64,000 nt of DNA. Source: Datisca glomerata. Taxonomy: Eukaryota > Streptophyta > Magnoliopsida > Cucurbitales > Datiscaceae. Positions 1 to 12,200 of the stretch are shown here, one piece after another. The stretch is taken from the NCBI GenBank assembly GCA_003255025.1, contig QANY01011430.1, positions 62,001 through 126,000 on the forward strand, given 5' to 3'. Position 1 is the stretch's first letter. The number at the start of each line of letters is the position of its first letter. Under the pieces are notes generated by a model that saw nothing but the letters and a program-made list of their open reading frames with translations, was not told the origin of the DNA and did no database searches. The translations under genes were made by a program, and so were the position numbers.

Positions 1-18
1 AGAAAAGAAAATATGCAC

Positions 19-1062
19 CTGAATTTGATCTCCAATATTGACAATCAAAGCATGAGGGGCTGGGATGACGGTAATCCAGTTGTTGTCTTTGAAGATTTGA
101 AGGCCATTGACATGGTCGTCTGGCAATAACAAAGTCATGCCTCCAGGGTCGGAATGAGATGACAGGCCGAGTGTGAGTTCAGGCTGAGGACACTTTGGAT
201 AGAAATTCACCCTCAGACATGCCCCAATGTTCTCACCACCAAATGCACTCTGAAGAAAATATTCGTCCAGCCCTAGGTTTATTGATAGAAGTTTTAGTAT
301 TCTCTCACTTAGCTTCACCAATTCCTTGTTATATTTTTCAGTCACTCCCCTATGTCAAAAACAAAGAAATATTTAGCTGACACAAAATTTTAACTATATT
401 TTTTTATGAAAGCAAGATCAATATACATCTTATATCTTTGCACAGGTTGAGAAAGCATGGGACAAATATATGAACAAGCCTAAAACAAACCCGGGAAAAG
501 AAGGGGGGGTGGGTGGGAGAGGGAAACATTTTCATAAAAATTTGAAGGAATGGAATTACCTGGCACAAACAGGGAGGACAGGCCACTTGTTATAGTTTCT
601 CAAACACAAAGGAAGAAAGTGCAAGAAAAAATAGTCACTCCAATCAAGAATAGCATCTTCTTCAACCCCTAACCTGCTACCATATCCCTCATAAGTCCTT
701 GGTGAATTTGCATAAACTTGCTTCAACTCCATTGGCAATTGAAAAAACTCTCTCCAAACTTCCCTAACACAATCCAGTAGTTCATGACTAACTCCATGGT
801 TAACTATTTGGAAAAACCCCCACTCTCTACTTGCTGCAGAGATTTGTTTCAGTGTTTGGGCACAACCACTAGCATAATTTTCCATTGTTAGGCTACTTAG
901 GTCAATGACTGGGATATTCGAATAACTGCTGTTATGGGTGCTTGCTATTGGTCTATCTGGTGGAGGTTTGATGTAATGGGTTGGGATTAGAGGTGAGCCA
1001 CTTTCAGACAGAGATTGGACTCTAACAATGGGTTCAGGCCAATCTTCTAGGCTAAGGTTCAT
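19..1062 (-). CDS. 2-oxoglutarate/Fe(II) dioxygenase, jasmonate-induced oxygenase-like (partial, 5' two exons)
   Basis: Exon 1 is 560..1062 and exon 2 is 19..349 on the minus strand, with GT donors at 559-558 and 18-17 and an AG acceptor at 351-350; the split Arg codon keeps frame. About 278 residues are visible; later exons lie left of the window. The start at 1062 gives an N-terminus with WPEPIVRVQSL, as in plant jasmonate-induced oxygenases (JOX/JAO); an upstream in-frame ATG at 1101 adds 13 unlikely residues. The DIOX_N region spans about residues 49-155 (IPVIDL, WGFFQIVNHGV). The oxygenase core begins about residue 208 (GACLRVNFYPKCP). Iron ligands of the HxD motif are H233 and D235 in SSHSDPGG. 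The second iron His and the 2OG-binding RxS would be in the missing exons. JOX enzymes hydroxylate jasmonic acid and so dampen defence signalling. That substrate is inferred from similarity; the sequence proves only a soluble 2OGD of this clade. Confidence 0.85.
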
Positions 1063-1300
1063 GCTTGTTTTTAAGGTTTTTGGGTGAAGAAATAGAATCA
1101 ATTTTGTTTTTTAAGTAGAAAGTTGGAGATGGGTTGAAGATATGAGGAGGGATGGATATGAATGGCGAAGAAATAGGATAAGTGGGAAGTGAAAAAGTAT
1201 ATGTGAAGACTTCTCATTGGGGACCATATGTGGTGTGTGGAGTAATTATACAGACTACCTGCCCCAATATGACTTGAGTCCCATATTATGAAAATTTGAT
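1063..1300 (-). promoter_or_regulatory. 5' leader and core promoter of the dioxygenase gene (tentative)
   Basis: Pyrimidine-rich leader directly upstream of the ATG at 1062. Two TATA-like candidates on the minus strand: TGTATAATTA at 1252-1243, about 185 bp from the ATG, and an ATATAC-type element near 1203-1196. I cannot decide between them. No CACGTG G-box is present in this stretch. The Copia element begins only about 740 bp upstream of the ATG. Confidence 0.3.
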
Positions 1301-1734
1301 ATATTGATTTGAATCTAAACGATTTTGATCTATTGAAAACACGAGAGTTTATTAAAAACGGCCTTACTTTCTAGAAAGTGACCTTGATTTTATTATAAAA
1401 AATTTGACCGTTCATAATACTCATCCACGGCTAGAATGCCAGTCATTTTTTAATAATTTCTGGTGTGTGGAAGTAACTGTGTTGTAAAAAATCTTTCTTG
1501 ATGTCAGTATATTTGTATTGATGTTTGAGATAATAATACTTGACACTCGATTGAAAAAAGTTTCTTCTTTTAAAGTGAGTAATTCTATGTTAGGGTGTCA
1601 CATGTTATTATCATTCAGAGAGTTGTAATCACTAAAGAGATTCATACCCAACAACTATATCTGCTTATTTTTTAAACTTTTTGTTTCATCACTAAAATGT
1701 TGTAAATATACTTGCTAACAAAATGGTAAAAAAA
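1301..1734. other. AT-rich intergenic stretch, nothing recognised
   Basis: No open frame, RNA gene or clear repeat seen between the dioxygenase promoter and the inverted-repeat element at 1735. Confidence 0.5.
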
Positions 1735-1799
1735 GAGGGCTGTTTGCAAAAATATCTGAATAAAATATTGTAAAAATTGCTGGAATACCTAATTTATTA
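1735..1799. repeat. Left half of a small inverted-repeat element (MITE copy A), split by Copia
   Basis: Begins AGGGCTGTTTGCAAAAA and ends at the Copia LTR. Its right half is 18613..18738. Joined conceptually, the two halves have inverted ends (AGGGCTG.. against the complement of ..CAAAACCCT). They also align with the left arm of the copy at 24495, through the same CTAATTTA/GTTAT segment where the Copia element entered. Superfamily not determined. Confidence 0.55.
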
Positions 1800-2042
1800 T
1801 AAATAAAATAATTGGAAAAGGTTTTGTATATTGCGTGAAAAATTCTATACAGACTTGCTAGCTAATATATAATAAGGACAACTAATTCTTAGGAATACAA
1901 TTAAGTCACAATCCTACAATTAAGTTAAAGATTTGGTGTATATACACAATTAATGTTATTCACAATTCACTCCTTGATTCCTTGATGATTGTGGACAGAT
2001 GATCTAGGATTTACTGCTCAATTGATTCTCTTTTCTTTAACA
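1800..2042 (-). repeat. 3' LTR of Copia 1
   Basis: About 243 bp. On the minus strand it starts TGTTAAAGAAAAGAG just after the polypurine tract, and it matches 18374-18612 along its length with scattered substitutions. The divergence shows the insertion is not recent. Confidence 0.85.
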
Positions 2043-2575
2043 CTCCCCCTAAAGTTAGAGTATGGATATCAATGACACCCAACTTGCTGAGACGATATGC
2101 TAGCAATCTTAATGGTTTCGTGAATAAGTCTACAATCTGGCTTCTAGTTTGAACATAAGTTGTTTTGACTTCTCCCCTTTGAATTCTCTCTCGAACTGTA
2201 TTACAATCTAGGTCGATGTGCTTTGTTCGTTCATGATAGACCAGATTTGCAGCAATATGGAAGGCTGTCTGGTTATCATAAAAGAACTTTGCTAGTCTGG
2301 GATGTGGTACAATAAATCTTTCAATAAATATCTCAACCAAATAATCTCACAAGCAGCTGCAACCATGAGTGATATTTCACTTCTATTGATGATCTCGACA
2401 TCGTGGCCTGCTTTTTTATTTTCCACGACTCAAGTGATTTGCCAAGAAAAGTACAACATCTAGTTACAGATCGTCGTGTAATTGAACACCATGCCAAGTC
2501 CGCATCACAATATCTGATCAGGTGAAGCGGGCTATCTGAAGGAAACAATAACCCTTGTCCCGGAGCTGCCTTCAA
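2043..2575 (-). pseudogene. Copia 1 RNase H fragment
   Basis: Two overlapping minus frames give YCDADLAW..RRSVT (Copia RNase H core 'SDADWA..RRST') and then ERTKHIDLDCNTVRERIQ, TRSQIVDLFTKPL, the typical Copia RNase H C-terminus. A frameshift near 2335 separates the two pieces. The fragment ends at the LTR. Not functional as it stands. Confidence 0.85.
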
Positions 2576-3040
2576 GTACTAGATGAATCGATGAGTAGTC
2601 TTGAGATGATGTAGTTTGGGTTCCTGCATGAACTGAGTAAGTGTATTGATTGAGTAGGTGATTTCTGGTTTGTTAATCGTGAGGTAAATCAATTTTTCAA
2701 GTAATCGTCGATATCTAGTGGGGTCTTTGAACGGTGCACTCCATGTATATGTTAACACTAAGTTAGGCTCCATGGGAACACTTGATGGCTTTGCTCTAAG
2801 TAACCTAACTTCCTCCAATATGTCTAACGTATATTTTCATTGGTACACTGTAATCCCTGCCTTGGATCACGCTACCTCGATCCTAAGAAAGTATTTCATC
2901 GATCCAAGATCTTTAATTTTGAAGCAACTGTTGAGGAATGTCTTGAGGTCATTGATGGCCTTCTCATCATTCCCGGTAATGACCACATCATTGACGTAAA
3001 GTTATACAATAGTAAGGGAATCCCCACGGACCTGTGTAAA

Positions 3041-3214
3041 GAGTGAATAGTTGGCACATGATTGCTGGAAACCAATCTCTTGAATTACACATGAGAATCT
3101 TCGAAACCAATTGCGAGATGCTTGCAAGAGTGAATAGTTGGCACATGATTGCTGGAAACCAATCTCTTGAATTACACATGAGAATCTTCGAAACCAACTG
3201 CGAGATGCTTGCTT
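3041..3214. repeat. 87-bp tandem duplication inside the Copia 1 RT
   Basis: Two near-identical 87-bp units starting at 3041 and 3128 (both GAGTGAATAGTTGGCACATG). The length is 29 codons, so the duplication keeps the RT frame and repeats a segment beginning WFRRFSCVIQEIGF. Confidence 0.93.
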
Positions 3215-3391
3215 AAGACCGTAAAGGGACTTGTGTCGACACAATACATCCCCCTCCCCCCGGGTCGACGATAACCAGGAGGTAGGAGCGTATATACATC
3301 TTCATTGAGTTCTCTGTGCAATAAGGCATTCTGCAAATCCATATGATGCAATGGCCAATTCCTAACCGTGAAAACTGTTTTAAGACAATGA

Positions 3392-3539
3392 ACTGTGATC
3401 AACTTGACTATTGGGGTGAAGATGTCTTTGTATTCGATACCTTTGCGTTGAGTAGAATACAACGGACTGTGATCAACTTGACAACTAGAGCGAATGTGTC
3501 TTTGTAATCGATACTTTCGTGTTGAGTAAATCCCTTGGC
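3392..3539. repeat. 74-bp degenerate tandem duplication inside the Copia 1 RT
   Basis: Units start at 3392 and 3466 with ACTGTGATCAACTTGAC, then diverge but keep GTCTTTGTA.TCGATAC and GTTGAGTA. It covers the KGIEYKDIF region and shifts the frame. Confidence 0.75.
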
Positions 3540-3560
3540 AATAAGTCAAGCTTTGTAATG

Positions 3561-4319
3561 CTCGATATTGCTGTCAGCATTGTACTTCATTTTAAAGACC
3601 CATTTGCAATCGATGGGCCGTTGGCAAGGAGGTAAGAGAATTGTTGACGAGATGTTATTGTCCTCAAGGGCCTTAATCTCAACGTTCATAGCTTTAACCA
3701 CTGAGGATCATGACGGGCTTGTTAGTAATTGTCTGGCTCAACCAATCTATTTATATTATGCACAAATGAATGGTATTGACTAGTAGCCCAAAAGACATAT
3801 CGTTGTAATGGATAGCGAGTGTCGGACGAGGAGGAAGAGGAGATGTCAGAGCCTAAGATAGCAACATGATATGTTTTGAAATCTCAAAGATGAGGTGGAG
3901 GTCGGTGGGTGCGAGTGGAACGACGAGGTTCGGGGACATTTGGTAATGGGTCAGGAAGTTCAATGGTGGAAGTGTTGGGGTTGGAGGTATCGGGTAAATG
4001 ATCGGTCGTCGCATGAGGGATTACTTACGATGTGGAGGCGTGAGTAGTTGTGGTGCGGCAGGATACAATTGGAGCTGGGTTAGATGGGAGATAATGGAAA
4101 GAGATGGATCAATTGGAGGGGAGGTGTTTGTGTTATGTGAAGGAATGGATTCGTGTATTGTGTTTGGAGAAGAGATATGATTAGTTTGATTATGTGGTGG
4201 TGAGTTGGTTGGATTGGGCTCCTTAGAAAGATTGGCTGATTAGAGGTATTGGGCTCAGGAAATGGAATTGGGTCACCCGGAAAAGGTAAAACGCGGGTAT
4301 CATCTTAATTTTCTGGTGG
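3561..4319 (-). pseudogene. Copia 1 integrase-RT linker, degenerate
   Basis: Stretch between the RT and the integrase C-terminus. It is G/A-rich on the plus strand and low in conserved motifs, as expected for the variable linker of Copia Pol. No credible independent gene; short frames here are incidental. Confidence 0.55.
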
Positions 4320-4747
4320 AAGTTAATTTAAAGGAAATGTATGCTCATGGAAAGTGACATCCCGAGAGATGAGAAATTTCTTGTCTTCAAGATCATAAAC
4401 ACGGTAACCCTTTTGCCCAAGAGGATATCCAATGAAAATGCAACGACATGCATGATAATCAAGTTTGTCATTGAGGGTGAGGTTTGTGGCATAACATAGA
4501 CAATCGAAAATTTGAAGGTCGGAATAATTTGGTGGAGTGTTGTGCATAAGTTCATTTGGAAATTTGTGCGAGAGTAGAGGTGTGGGTAAGTGGTTGATAA
4601 GATAACATTTTATGCTTTCCCCCCAAAACTGTAGTGGTAAATTGGCTTGAAATCGAAGAGCACGGGCTACAGTTACAAGATGAGGGTGTTTGCATTCCAT
4701 TACCCATTTTGTTAGGGAGTATAGGCACATGTGTGTTGAAAAATGGT
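4320..4747 (-). pseudogene. Copia 1 integrase, C-terminal half
   Basis: The minus strand encodes HTCAYTP, then after a frameshift ARALRFQANLPLQFWGES, YLINHLPT and a later segment ending DVTFHEHTFP: the catalytic-core end and C-terminus of Copia integrase. It is the direct continuation of the N-terminal part at 16482-17020; the Athila-type element lies between them. Confidence 0.88.
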
Positions 4748-4779
4748 ATCGCAGTTACGAATTTTCTTTTTAGTGTAAG

Positions 4780-5958
4780 TGTACACTAACGTCATCAAGT
4801 AATAAATTTTTATAAAATAGAGTATCGTCCACATGATTGATTGATATTAATAATTGAAATTAAATAAACTTTAATTCTACTTGAGAATGTCGAAAAGTTG
4901 AGATTTTTAATTAAACTAAACTTTTAATTAAACTATAACGATAAATATTTGACAAAGATTAAATTTGAATAGTTAAAAGTTCTAGGATTTTTTATTTTAC
5001 CAATCCAAACATGTTCTAAATTTTAATTCTCAATCAATTAACGTTTATTCAGGATATTGATATCAAATTTCTCTAATATAATTATCAATCTTTCTCAAGC
5101 ATCGATAATCATGAATCAAAAATACGAATCATACATCTCTGTCAAGATTCAATATAATGAAACTCATTAAGCACAAGAAATTATAGTTGCTACACTAGAT
5201 TCATAATTATCTCTAACTTATGAAATTCTAATGGTGTTGTAAACAAAGAGCAGATTCAACCATCACTTCTTAGTCTCAGAATAAAATTCAAAATCATGCA
5301 ATAGTTGGCCAAACAATCACAAGCATTAAGAACAGATGATAACACGCAATAATATTTAATAAATACCGATTGAATTAAAAATCAATATTTATGAACAATC
5401 ATGATTTGGCTACATCGTAGCCCTAGATAAAAAAAACAGAACATAATGAAATAAGAAATCATTCTACTAATATTCATAAACATAGAGAAAGAAGGGAAGA
5501 AAAACTAGTTTTGAGGATGAAATTGAAATTGAAAATCGTTTCCGAGTTCGATCTTCTTGTTCTCCTCTCCAAAAGTCTTTTACTTTGCCTCTCACATTTA
5601 GAAAACGTCCAAAGACGCTTCTAAAACTCTAAGATATCCTATATTATACACTAGGGTTCGTGAAGGATTAGATTTGAGTAAAGAAAATCACAAAAAAAAT
5701 CTAAAATCGCGCTAGCGTCAGGACGCTGGCGTTCTGTACTGCCAGCGTTGCGACGCAGGCCCTCCTGCCCACTTCCGTTCTTTTAGCGATATTTCTGAAT
5801 TTGTTACTTCCAAATATTTCTAAATCAATCCAAATGCAATTGAATATCAAACCTACATTATAGAAACAAATATATACATAAATCAATCAATAAATCTAAA
5901 AAACTAACAAAAATAAGGCTGAGATTATCTAAATTATGAGTGTAAAATATACTCATCA
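4780..5958 (-). repeat. 3' LTR of the Athila-type element
   Basis: Aligns with 15309-16481 over its full length. A polypurine stretch (AAGTTTAGGGG on the minus strand) precedes its 5' edge at 5958. It contains a TATA-like GTGTATAAT (minus, near 5650) and a GC-rich block at about 5705-5765 that stands out in AT-rich DNA. Confidence 0.88.
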
Positions 5959-7559
5959 AATACCCCTAAACTTAACTTTTTGCTAGTCCTCGAGCAAAAC
6001 AAAACAAAATAAAAAAAATCAAACAAGAAAAACAATAAACACTAATTCTGAAAAGCTAAAGAAAAAGTGACGTATTATTTTTGTACTAACTAGATTTGCC
6101 TCAGAGATTCTAAAATAGAAATAACTCAAGAAAAACTTTTGAATTATGATCATGTAAAGCTTTAACACAATTACCAACTTACAATACAACTTGAAAAGTT
6201 CTGAGTATGTGTGTGTGTTATCTTAAGTCGTCCAATCTCTTAAACCCAGATGAGTTTATGTAATTAAGTCTTGTAAAAGCGGATATAATAATCTGTAAAT
6301 AGATTAGAACTCCATAACCAATTTTTCATGTCACTCTCCACTAATGTAGGCAAGCCACATCACTTAGGATCATTAGGACTTTCATAGACTTGTAATGTAT
6401 GGCTAAGGCTTGGGGTAGGATTAAAGATATTATTTTGGCTCAATCTTTACCCATAGTCAAATATACATTCTAGGAATCAACAAGGTCAATCCAACTCTTC
6501 TTGCAACACCCCCAAACTTGTCATTCCACATCTTGAAATATTCAATAATGCTCAACCATGCTTTTCTTTTCTTTATTTCTTTTGAATTTGATTTCCTTAA
6601 GCTTCTCTTTTTCTTAATGAGTTTTCAGCTAATAGCTCCCAAACCAGTTGGTCTTACGGTATCAAGTGTTAAGACACCCCTTCGAGCTTAATCACTCAAG
6701 TCCAAGAGGTTATGAAAACAAACGTATTCACAATTTTTTTATAAATCAAAACTTCTCCCATTTATACAAATTGTCATAGCCCCAAGCATATTCCTAGAAC
6801 ATTTAAATACTGTGAGTAAAAAGGGTTAAAGAGAAGAAACTTTTTATGAGGTTGAAAAGTTGTCATGGGTGATAAAAAAATGCTATGTGAGCAGGGATGA
6901 CTATGGAAACAGTTATGCACAGGTTGGCTCGAAAAGCTCAAACAGTCCAAAGATGGCCTAAATCATGTCCTGAGTGAAATGTAGCCTAGAATTTTACCTC
7001 GAACAACAATCAAATTGGTTCTAGAGTTCTTATGAGATCATAAAGATTTCTTAAGTCACATAAACATTCTCTAAGCAAAAAGATAATCAAACGCTCAAGG
7101 TTAGGTGCTCAATATGCCGGGATTCTCTAGTGTAATGTAAATTAATATTTGGTTCAAACACACACCAATACACAAATTCATGATTTTTTTCCAAACCTAT
7201 CAATAATTCAAAACCAATCTCATCATTGGTGTTATTGTTGTCAACAACAAAACCCAAAAAAATGAAATTTAAATTAAAACCATCACCCCCAAACTTAAAA
7301 GCTTTCATTTTCCTCAATATAAAGAAAAAAAAATATGTAAAAGGGAGTAAGTAGAGAGGACTTCCCTAACTAATGATGAGCTATCATCTTCGTCAGTCTC
7401 TGCATTATTCTTGTTGTCTCAAACTGAGAGGAAAGTGGTGCATGAGCCAAATTCATCCATAATTACTTTTTTATATATAAAAACCTCCCAGCAGCGCTTG
7501 CTTTATTGTCTTCAGCCAGACATAATGATCATCTAGGCTGCACTCGTTGTCCACTAACT
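5959..7559 (-). other. 3' internal region of the Athila-type element, coding capacity lost
   Basis: Between the polypurine tract and the last recognisable polyprotein sequence. No RT or integrase motif was found on either strand, so pol is largely deleted or replaced by non-coding sequence. One 76-codon minus frame (7087-7317) has no recognisable domain. Confidence 0.55.
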
Positions 7560-9245
7560 TTAGAATTCCCTTTGTGCAGAAATTGACCAGCCTAAGACCA
7601 TTTGTTGCTCTCTCAAAACCCTCAGCAGATTGTCTTCTTGCTCACCATATAACGAAGCAAAGATAATGACAGGCAGAGTGGATGCTTCTCCCATAAAGGT
7701 GTACCGAAGGTGGAGGTCTAACACTGATGGTTTTTCAATAAATGGTAGGTGTCTAGGTTTACCTTCTCCAAATTCTGCACTATCCACCTGCAAACAACTA
7801 TTCATGTCATTTGAGTGTTTGATTTCTTTGAAGACATTAAAAATTACCTGATTATCTTACACTCTCAGAATAAGTTTTCATTTTTGCACATCAATTAGAG
7901 TTCTTCTCGTAGCTAAAAATGGTCTACCAAGAATAATTAGAATTTCTTGATTTTCCTCCATGTCAAGAACAATAAATCAGCTGGGAAGATAAATTTATCC
8001 GTTTTTACCAAAACATCCTCAATAATCCCCAGTGGATATCTGATAAACCGATCAACTAACTGTAAGGATACCGTCGTGGGTTTTTCTTCTCAAAGACCTA
8101 GCTTCTTATAAACTGAATACGACATCAAATTTATACCAGCCCCAAGATCACATAAAGCCTTTTCAAAATATGAATTCCTAATGGTGCAAGGAATAGTAAA
8201 ATTCCCAGGGTCTTTTAACTTCGGAGGCAATTTATTTTGCAAGATAGCACTGCACTCCTCCGTAAGTGTAACTGTCTTATACTCCTCTAGCTTTATCTTG
8301 TTTGAGAGAATATCCTTCATGAATTTGACATAGCTCGGCATTTGTTCCAAAGCATCAGGAAAAATGATGTTTATATGTAGTTTCCTGAATACATCAAGAA
8401 ACTTAGAAAAATGCTTGTTCGAATTCTGCTTTTGGAACCGCTAAGGGTATGGAATATGTGGAATATATGGTGGATGATTATCAGGAAAGAGCTTTGACTT
8501 AGGCTTGTCTTTCTTCTTTTCTAAGCTATTGGCAAGATCATCACCCATTGTCTCAGCTTCTGCTTCAATCGGCTGAGAATTTTCAACAATGGCTTTCTGA
8601 GGTTCTGCTAACTCCTTGCCACTGCGAAGAGTAATGGCGTTTATTTGTTCTTTTGGATTCCACTCGGTGTTTCTCGGTAGAGAACCGTGTTTGAGTATTT
8701 CTGAAAGTTGACCCATTTGAAGCTCCAAATTCCTTATTGATACAGCTTGACTCTGAATACTGGTTTCTTGTATCTAAATACTTGTTTCTTACCTCTAAAG
8801 TGTAGCATTTTTTCTTACCATAAATTGAGTAGTATTAACTGTGAGCTGAGCAATAGCATCTTCTAGAGAAATTTTAGGTTGGTGAGGCTGAGTTGCAACT
8901 GGTGGATTAATCACATTCTGACTATTCTTCCACGAGAAATTATGCTGATTTTTCCAACCTTGATTGTAGGTGTTGGAGAATGGATTATTCGGCCTGCTAT
9001 AATTCTCAACAAAATTAACATGTTCTGATTGAGAAGGAGAAAGAGGATTATCGGTTTGACATTCAGTACTAAGATGAGGTTCATTGCACAAATTACAAAC
9101 TTCCCGTGAAGCATGAACAGCACTAGCATTGGTAGTGAAAGAGCTTAATTGCTTGGACAGTGTAGCTACTTGAGCAGTCAGAGCGGTAAGATCGTCCACT
9201 TCATGAACTCTATGAGTCTTTCTTGGTACATTACGCTCAGCTAAC
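7560..9245 (-). pseudogene. Athila-type gag C-terminus, protease and start of pol, broken
   Basis: Minus-strand order: VHEVDDLTALTAQ, a CxxC zinc-knuckle-like CNLCNEPHLSTEC, then NAITLRSGKEL, a retropepsin-like DLGAGINLM (about 8122-8148) and YPLGIIEDVLVK. After further stops come LRYTFMGEASTLPVII and LLRVLREQQ, the Athila protease-RT linker. At least six stops or frameshifts. The upstream part of gag is at 14436-15096, beyond the satellite array. Confidence 0.85.
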
Positions 9246-12200
9246 CAGAAGTTGACATGCACATGCCACGATCAGTCTTTCTAGAAAATCTAAGGTTGTG
9301 CCGTCCATGCTTTTCAGATTCGAAACTAGGCTAGGACGAATAAACCCTATCGCGCTTGTAGGTCTCTGAATAATTTTTGATTTGATATCGTACAGGTCAC
9401 GTGGTTCCACCTGAGTCAAAAGTTATGTCCTCTAAAAGTTGACATGTATGTACCAAGATCCGTCTGTTCCAGAAATTCTAAAACTGCATAGTTCATTTTT
9501 TTTACTCAAAACTGGGATACAACGGGTAAACCTTGTTGCACATGTAGGCCTCTGAATAATCTCAGATTTGATATCTTAACGGCCACGTGATTCCACCCCT
9601 GTCAAAAGTTAATACCCTACGGAAGTTGACATGCACGTGCCACGATCCATCTGTTCTAGAAATACTAAAGCCACGTCGTTCATTTTTTTAGATTTGAAAC
9701 TGGGGTGGGTAAACCCTGTCGCAATACTAGGTCTCTGAATAAGCTTCGATTTTATATCTTACGGGTCACATGGTCTCACCCGAGTCAAAAGTTATGCTCT
9801 CTGGAAGTTGACCTGCGTGTGTCAATATTCGTCTGTTCGAGAAATTCTAAAGCTGCACAATCCTTTTTTTACTCGAAACAGGGTTGCGACGCGTAAACCC
9901 TATCGCACCTGTAGGCATCTGGATAAGCTTTGAATTGATATCTTACGGGTCATGTGATTCCACCTGTGTCAAAATTTATGCCCTATGGAAGTTGACCTAC
10001 GTGTGCCACGATCCGTCTGTTCCAGAAATTCTAAAGTTGCACCATCTATGTTTTTTGGATTTGAAACTGGGCTGCGACGGGTAAACCATATTGCCTTTAT
10101 GGTCTCTAGGTAAGCTTGGATTTGATATTTTACGGGTCACGTGGTTCCACACGAGTTAAAAGCTATGTCCTTCGGAAGTTGACTTGTGCGTGCCAGGACT
10201 CATCTATTCCAGAAATTCTAAAGCTGCAAAGTCTGTATTTTTTACTCAAAACTGGGATGCGATGGATAAAACCTGTTGTACCTAAAGGTCTCTGAGTAAG
10301 CTCCGATTTGATATCTTACGGGCCACGTGATTCCACCCGTGTAAAAAATTATGCCCTACGGAAGTTGACCTGCGCGTGCCACGATCCGTCTATTCTAAAA
10401 ATTCTAAAGCTGCACCATCCATATATTTTGGATTCAAAACTGGGCTATGACGAGTAAACCCTGTCGCGCTTGTGGTTCTCTGCATAATTTTCGGTTTGAT
10501 ATCTTTCGGGCCACATGGTTTCACCCGAGTCAAAAGTTATGCCCTCTGGAAGTTGACCTGCATGTGCCAAGATCTGTTTGTTATAGGAATTTTAAAGTTG
10601 CAAATCGGTGTTTTTTTTACTCGAAATAGGGCTGCGATGCGTAAACCCTGTCGTGCATGTAGATCTCTGAATAAGCTTTGATTTGATATCTTACGGGCCA
10701 CATGGTTCCACCCGAGTTAAAAGTTATGCCCTCTAGAAGTTGACCTGCGTGTGTCAAGATTCGTCTGTTCCAGAAATTTTAAAGCTGCACAGTCCTTTTT
10801 TTACTCGAAATAAGGCTACGACGCATAAACCCTATCGCACCTGTAGGCATCTGGATAAGTTTCTATTTGATATCTTACAGGCCACGTGATTCCACCTCTG
10901 TCAAAATTTATGCTCTATGGAAGTTGACATACGCGTGCCACGATCCGTCTGTTCTAGAAATTCTAAAGCTGTAGCGTCCATGTTTTTTGGATTCGAAACT
11001 GGGCTGCGATGGGTAAACCTTATTGCATTTGTGGCTATCTGAATAAGCTTGGATTTGATATCTTACGGGCCACGTGGTTCCACCCGAGTTAAAAGTTATG
11101 CCATTTGGAAGTTGACTTGCGCGTGCCACGACCCGTCTGTTCCAGAAATTCTAAAGCTGCAAAGTCCGTATTTTTTTACTCAAAACTGGGTTACATGGAT
11201 AAACCTTGTCGTACCTAAAGGTCTCTGAGTAAGCTCCAACTTGATATCTTACGGGCCACGTGATTCCACCCGTGTAAAATATTATGCCTACGGACGTTGA
11301 CCTGCGCGTGCCACGATCTGTCTATTCTAAAAATTCTAATGCTACACCATCCATTTTTTTGTATTCAAAACTAGGCTACAAGTAAACCCTGTCTCACTTG
11401 TGGGTCTCTGAATAAGTTTCGATTTGATATCTTACGGGTCACGTGGTAGCACCTGAGTCAAAAATTATTCCTTCTGGAAGTTGACCTGCGTGTGCCAAGA
11501 TCCGTCTGTTCCAGAAATTCTAAAGCTGCACCGTCCATGTGTTTTGGATTCCAAACTTTGCTGCGACGGGTAATCCTTATTGCACTTGTGGTTCTCTGAA
11601 TAAGCTTCAATTTTATATCTTACAGGCCATGTGGTTCCGCCAGAGTCAAAACTTATGCCCTCTGGAAGTTGACTTGCGAGTGCCACGACCCGTCTGTTCC
11701 ATAAATTCTAAAGATGAAGTCCATATTTTTTTACTCGAAACTGGGCTGCAATGGGTAAACCCCGTCGCACCTATAGATCTCTAAATAAGCTTCAATTTGA
11801 TATCTTACGGGCCACGTGATTCCACTCGTGTCAAAAGTTATGCCCTATAGAAGTTGACATGCGCGTGCCACGATCCATCTGTTTTAGAAATTCTAAACCT
11901 GCACCATCCATGTTTTTTGGATTCAAAATTGGGCTATGACGGGAAAACCCTGTTGCACTTGTGGGTCTTTAAATAAGCTTCGATTTGATATCTTACGGAT
12001 CACGTGGTTGCACCTAAGCCAAAAGTTATGCCCTCCGGAAGTTGACCTGCGTGTGCCAAGATCCGTCTGTTCCAGAAATTTTAAAGCTGCACAGTCTGTA
12101 TTTTTTTTACTAAAAACCGGGTGGCAATGGGTAAACCCTATCGCACTTGTACGACTCTGAATAAGCTTCGATTTGATATCTTACGGGACACATGATTCCA

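Larger units (their letters stand above)
2579..3560 (-). pseudogene. Copia 1 reverse transcriptase fragment
   Basis: Minus-strand frames show GIEYKDIFTPIVKLITV, WPLHHMDLQNALLH, LPPGY and KSLYGLKQASR, all conserved Copia RT blocks. The catalytic YVDD box appears as LYVNDVVITGND near 2975-3005, with Asp replaced by Asn. Two local tandem duplications (3041-3214 and 3392-3539) disrupt the domain. Frameshifts and stops throughout. Confidence 0.87.

Noticed and set aside
7630..7851. Plus-strand frame of 73 codons opposite the Athila polyprotein
   Set aside because: Antisense shadow of the LRYTFMGEASTLPVII region.
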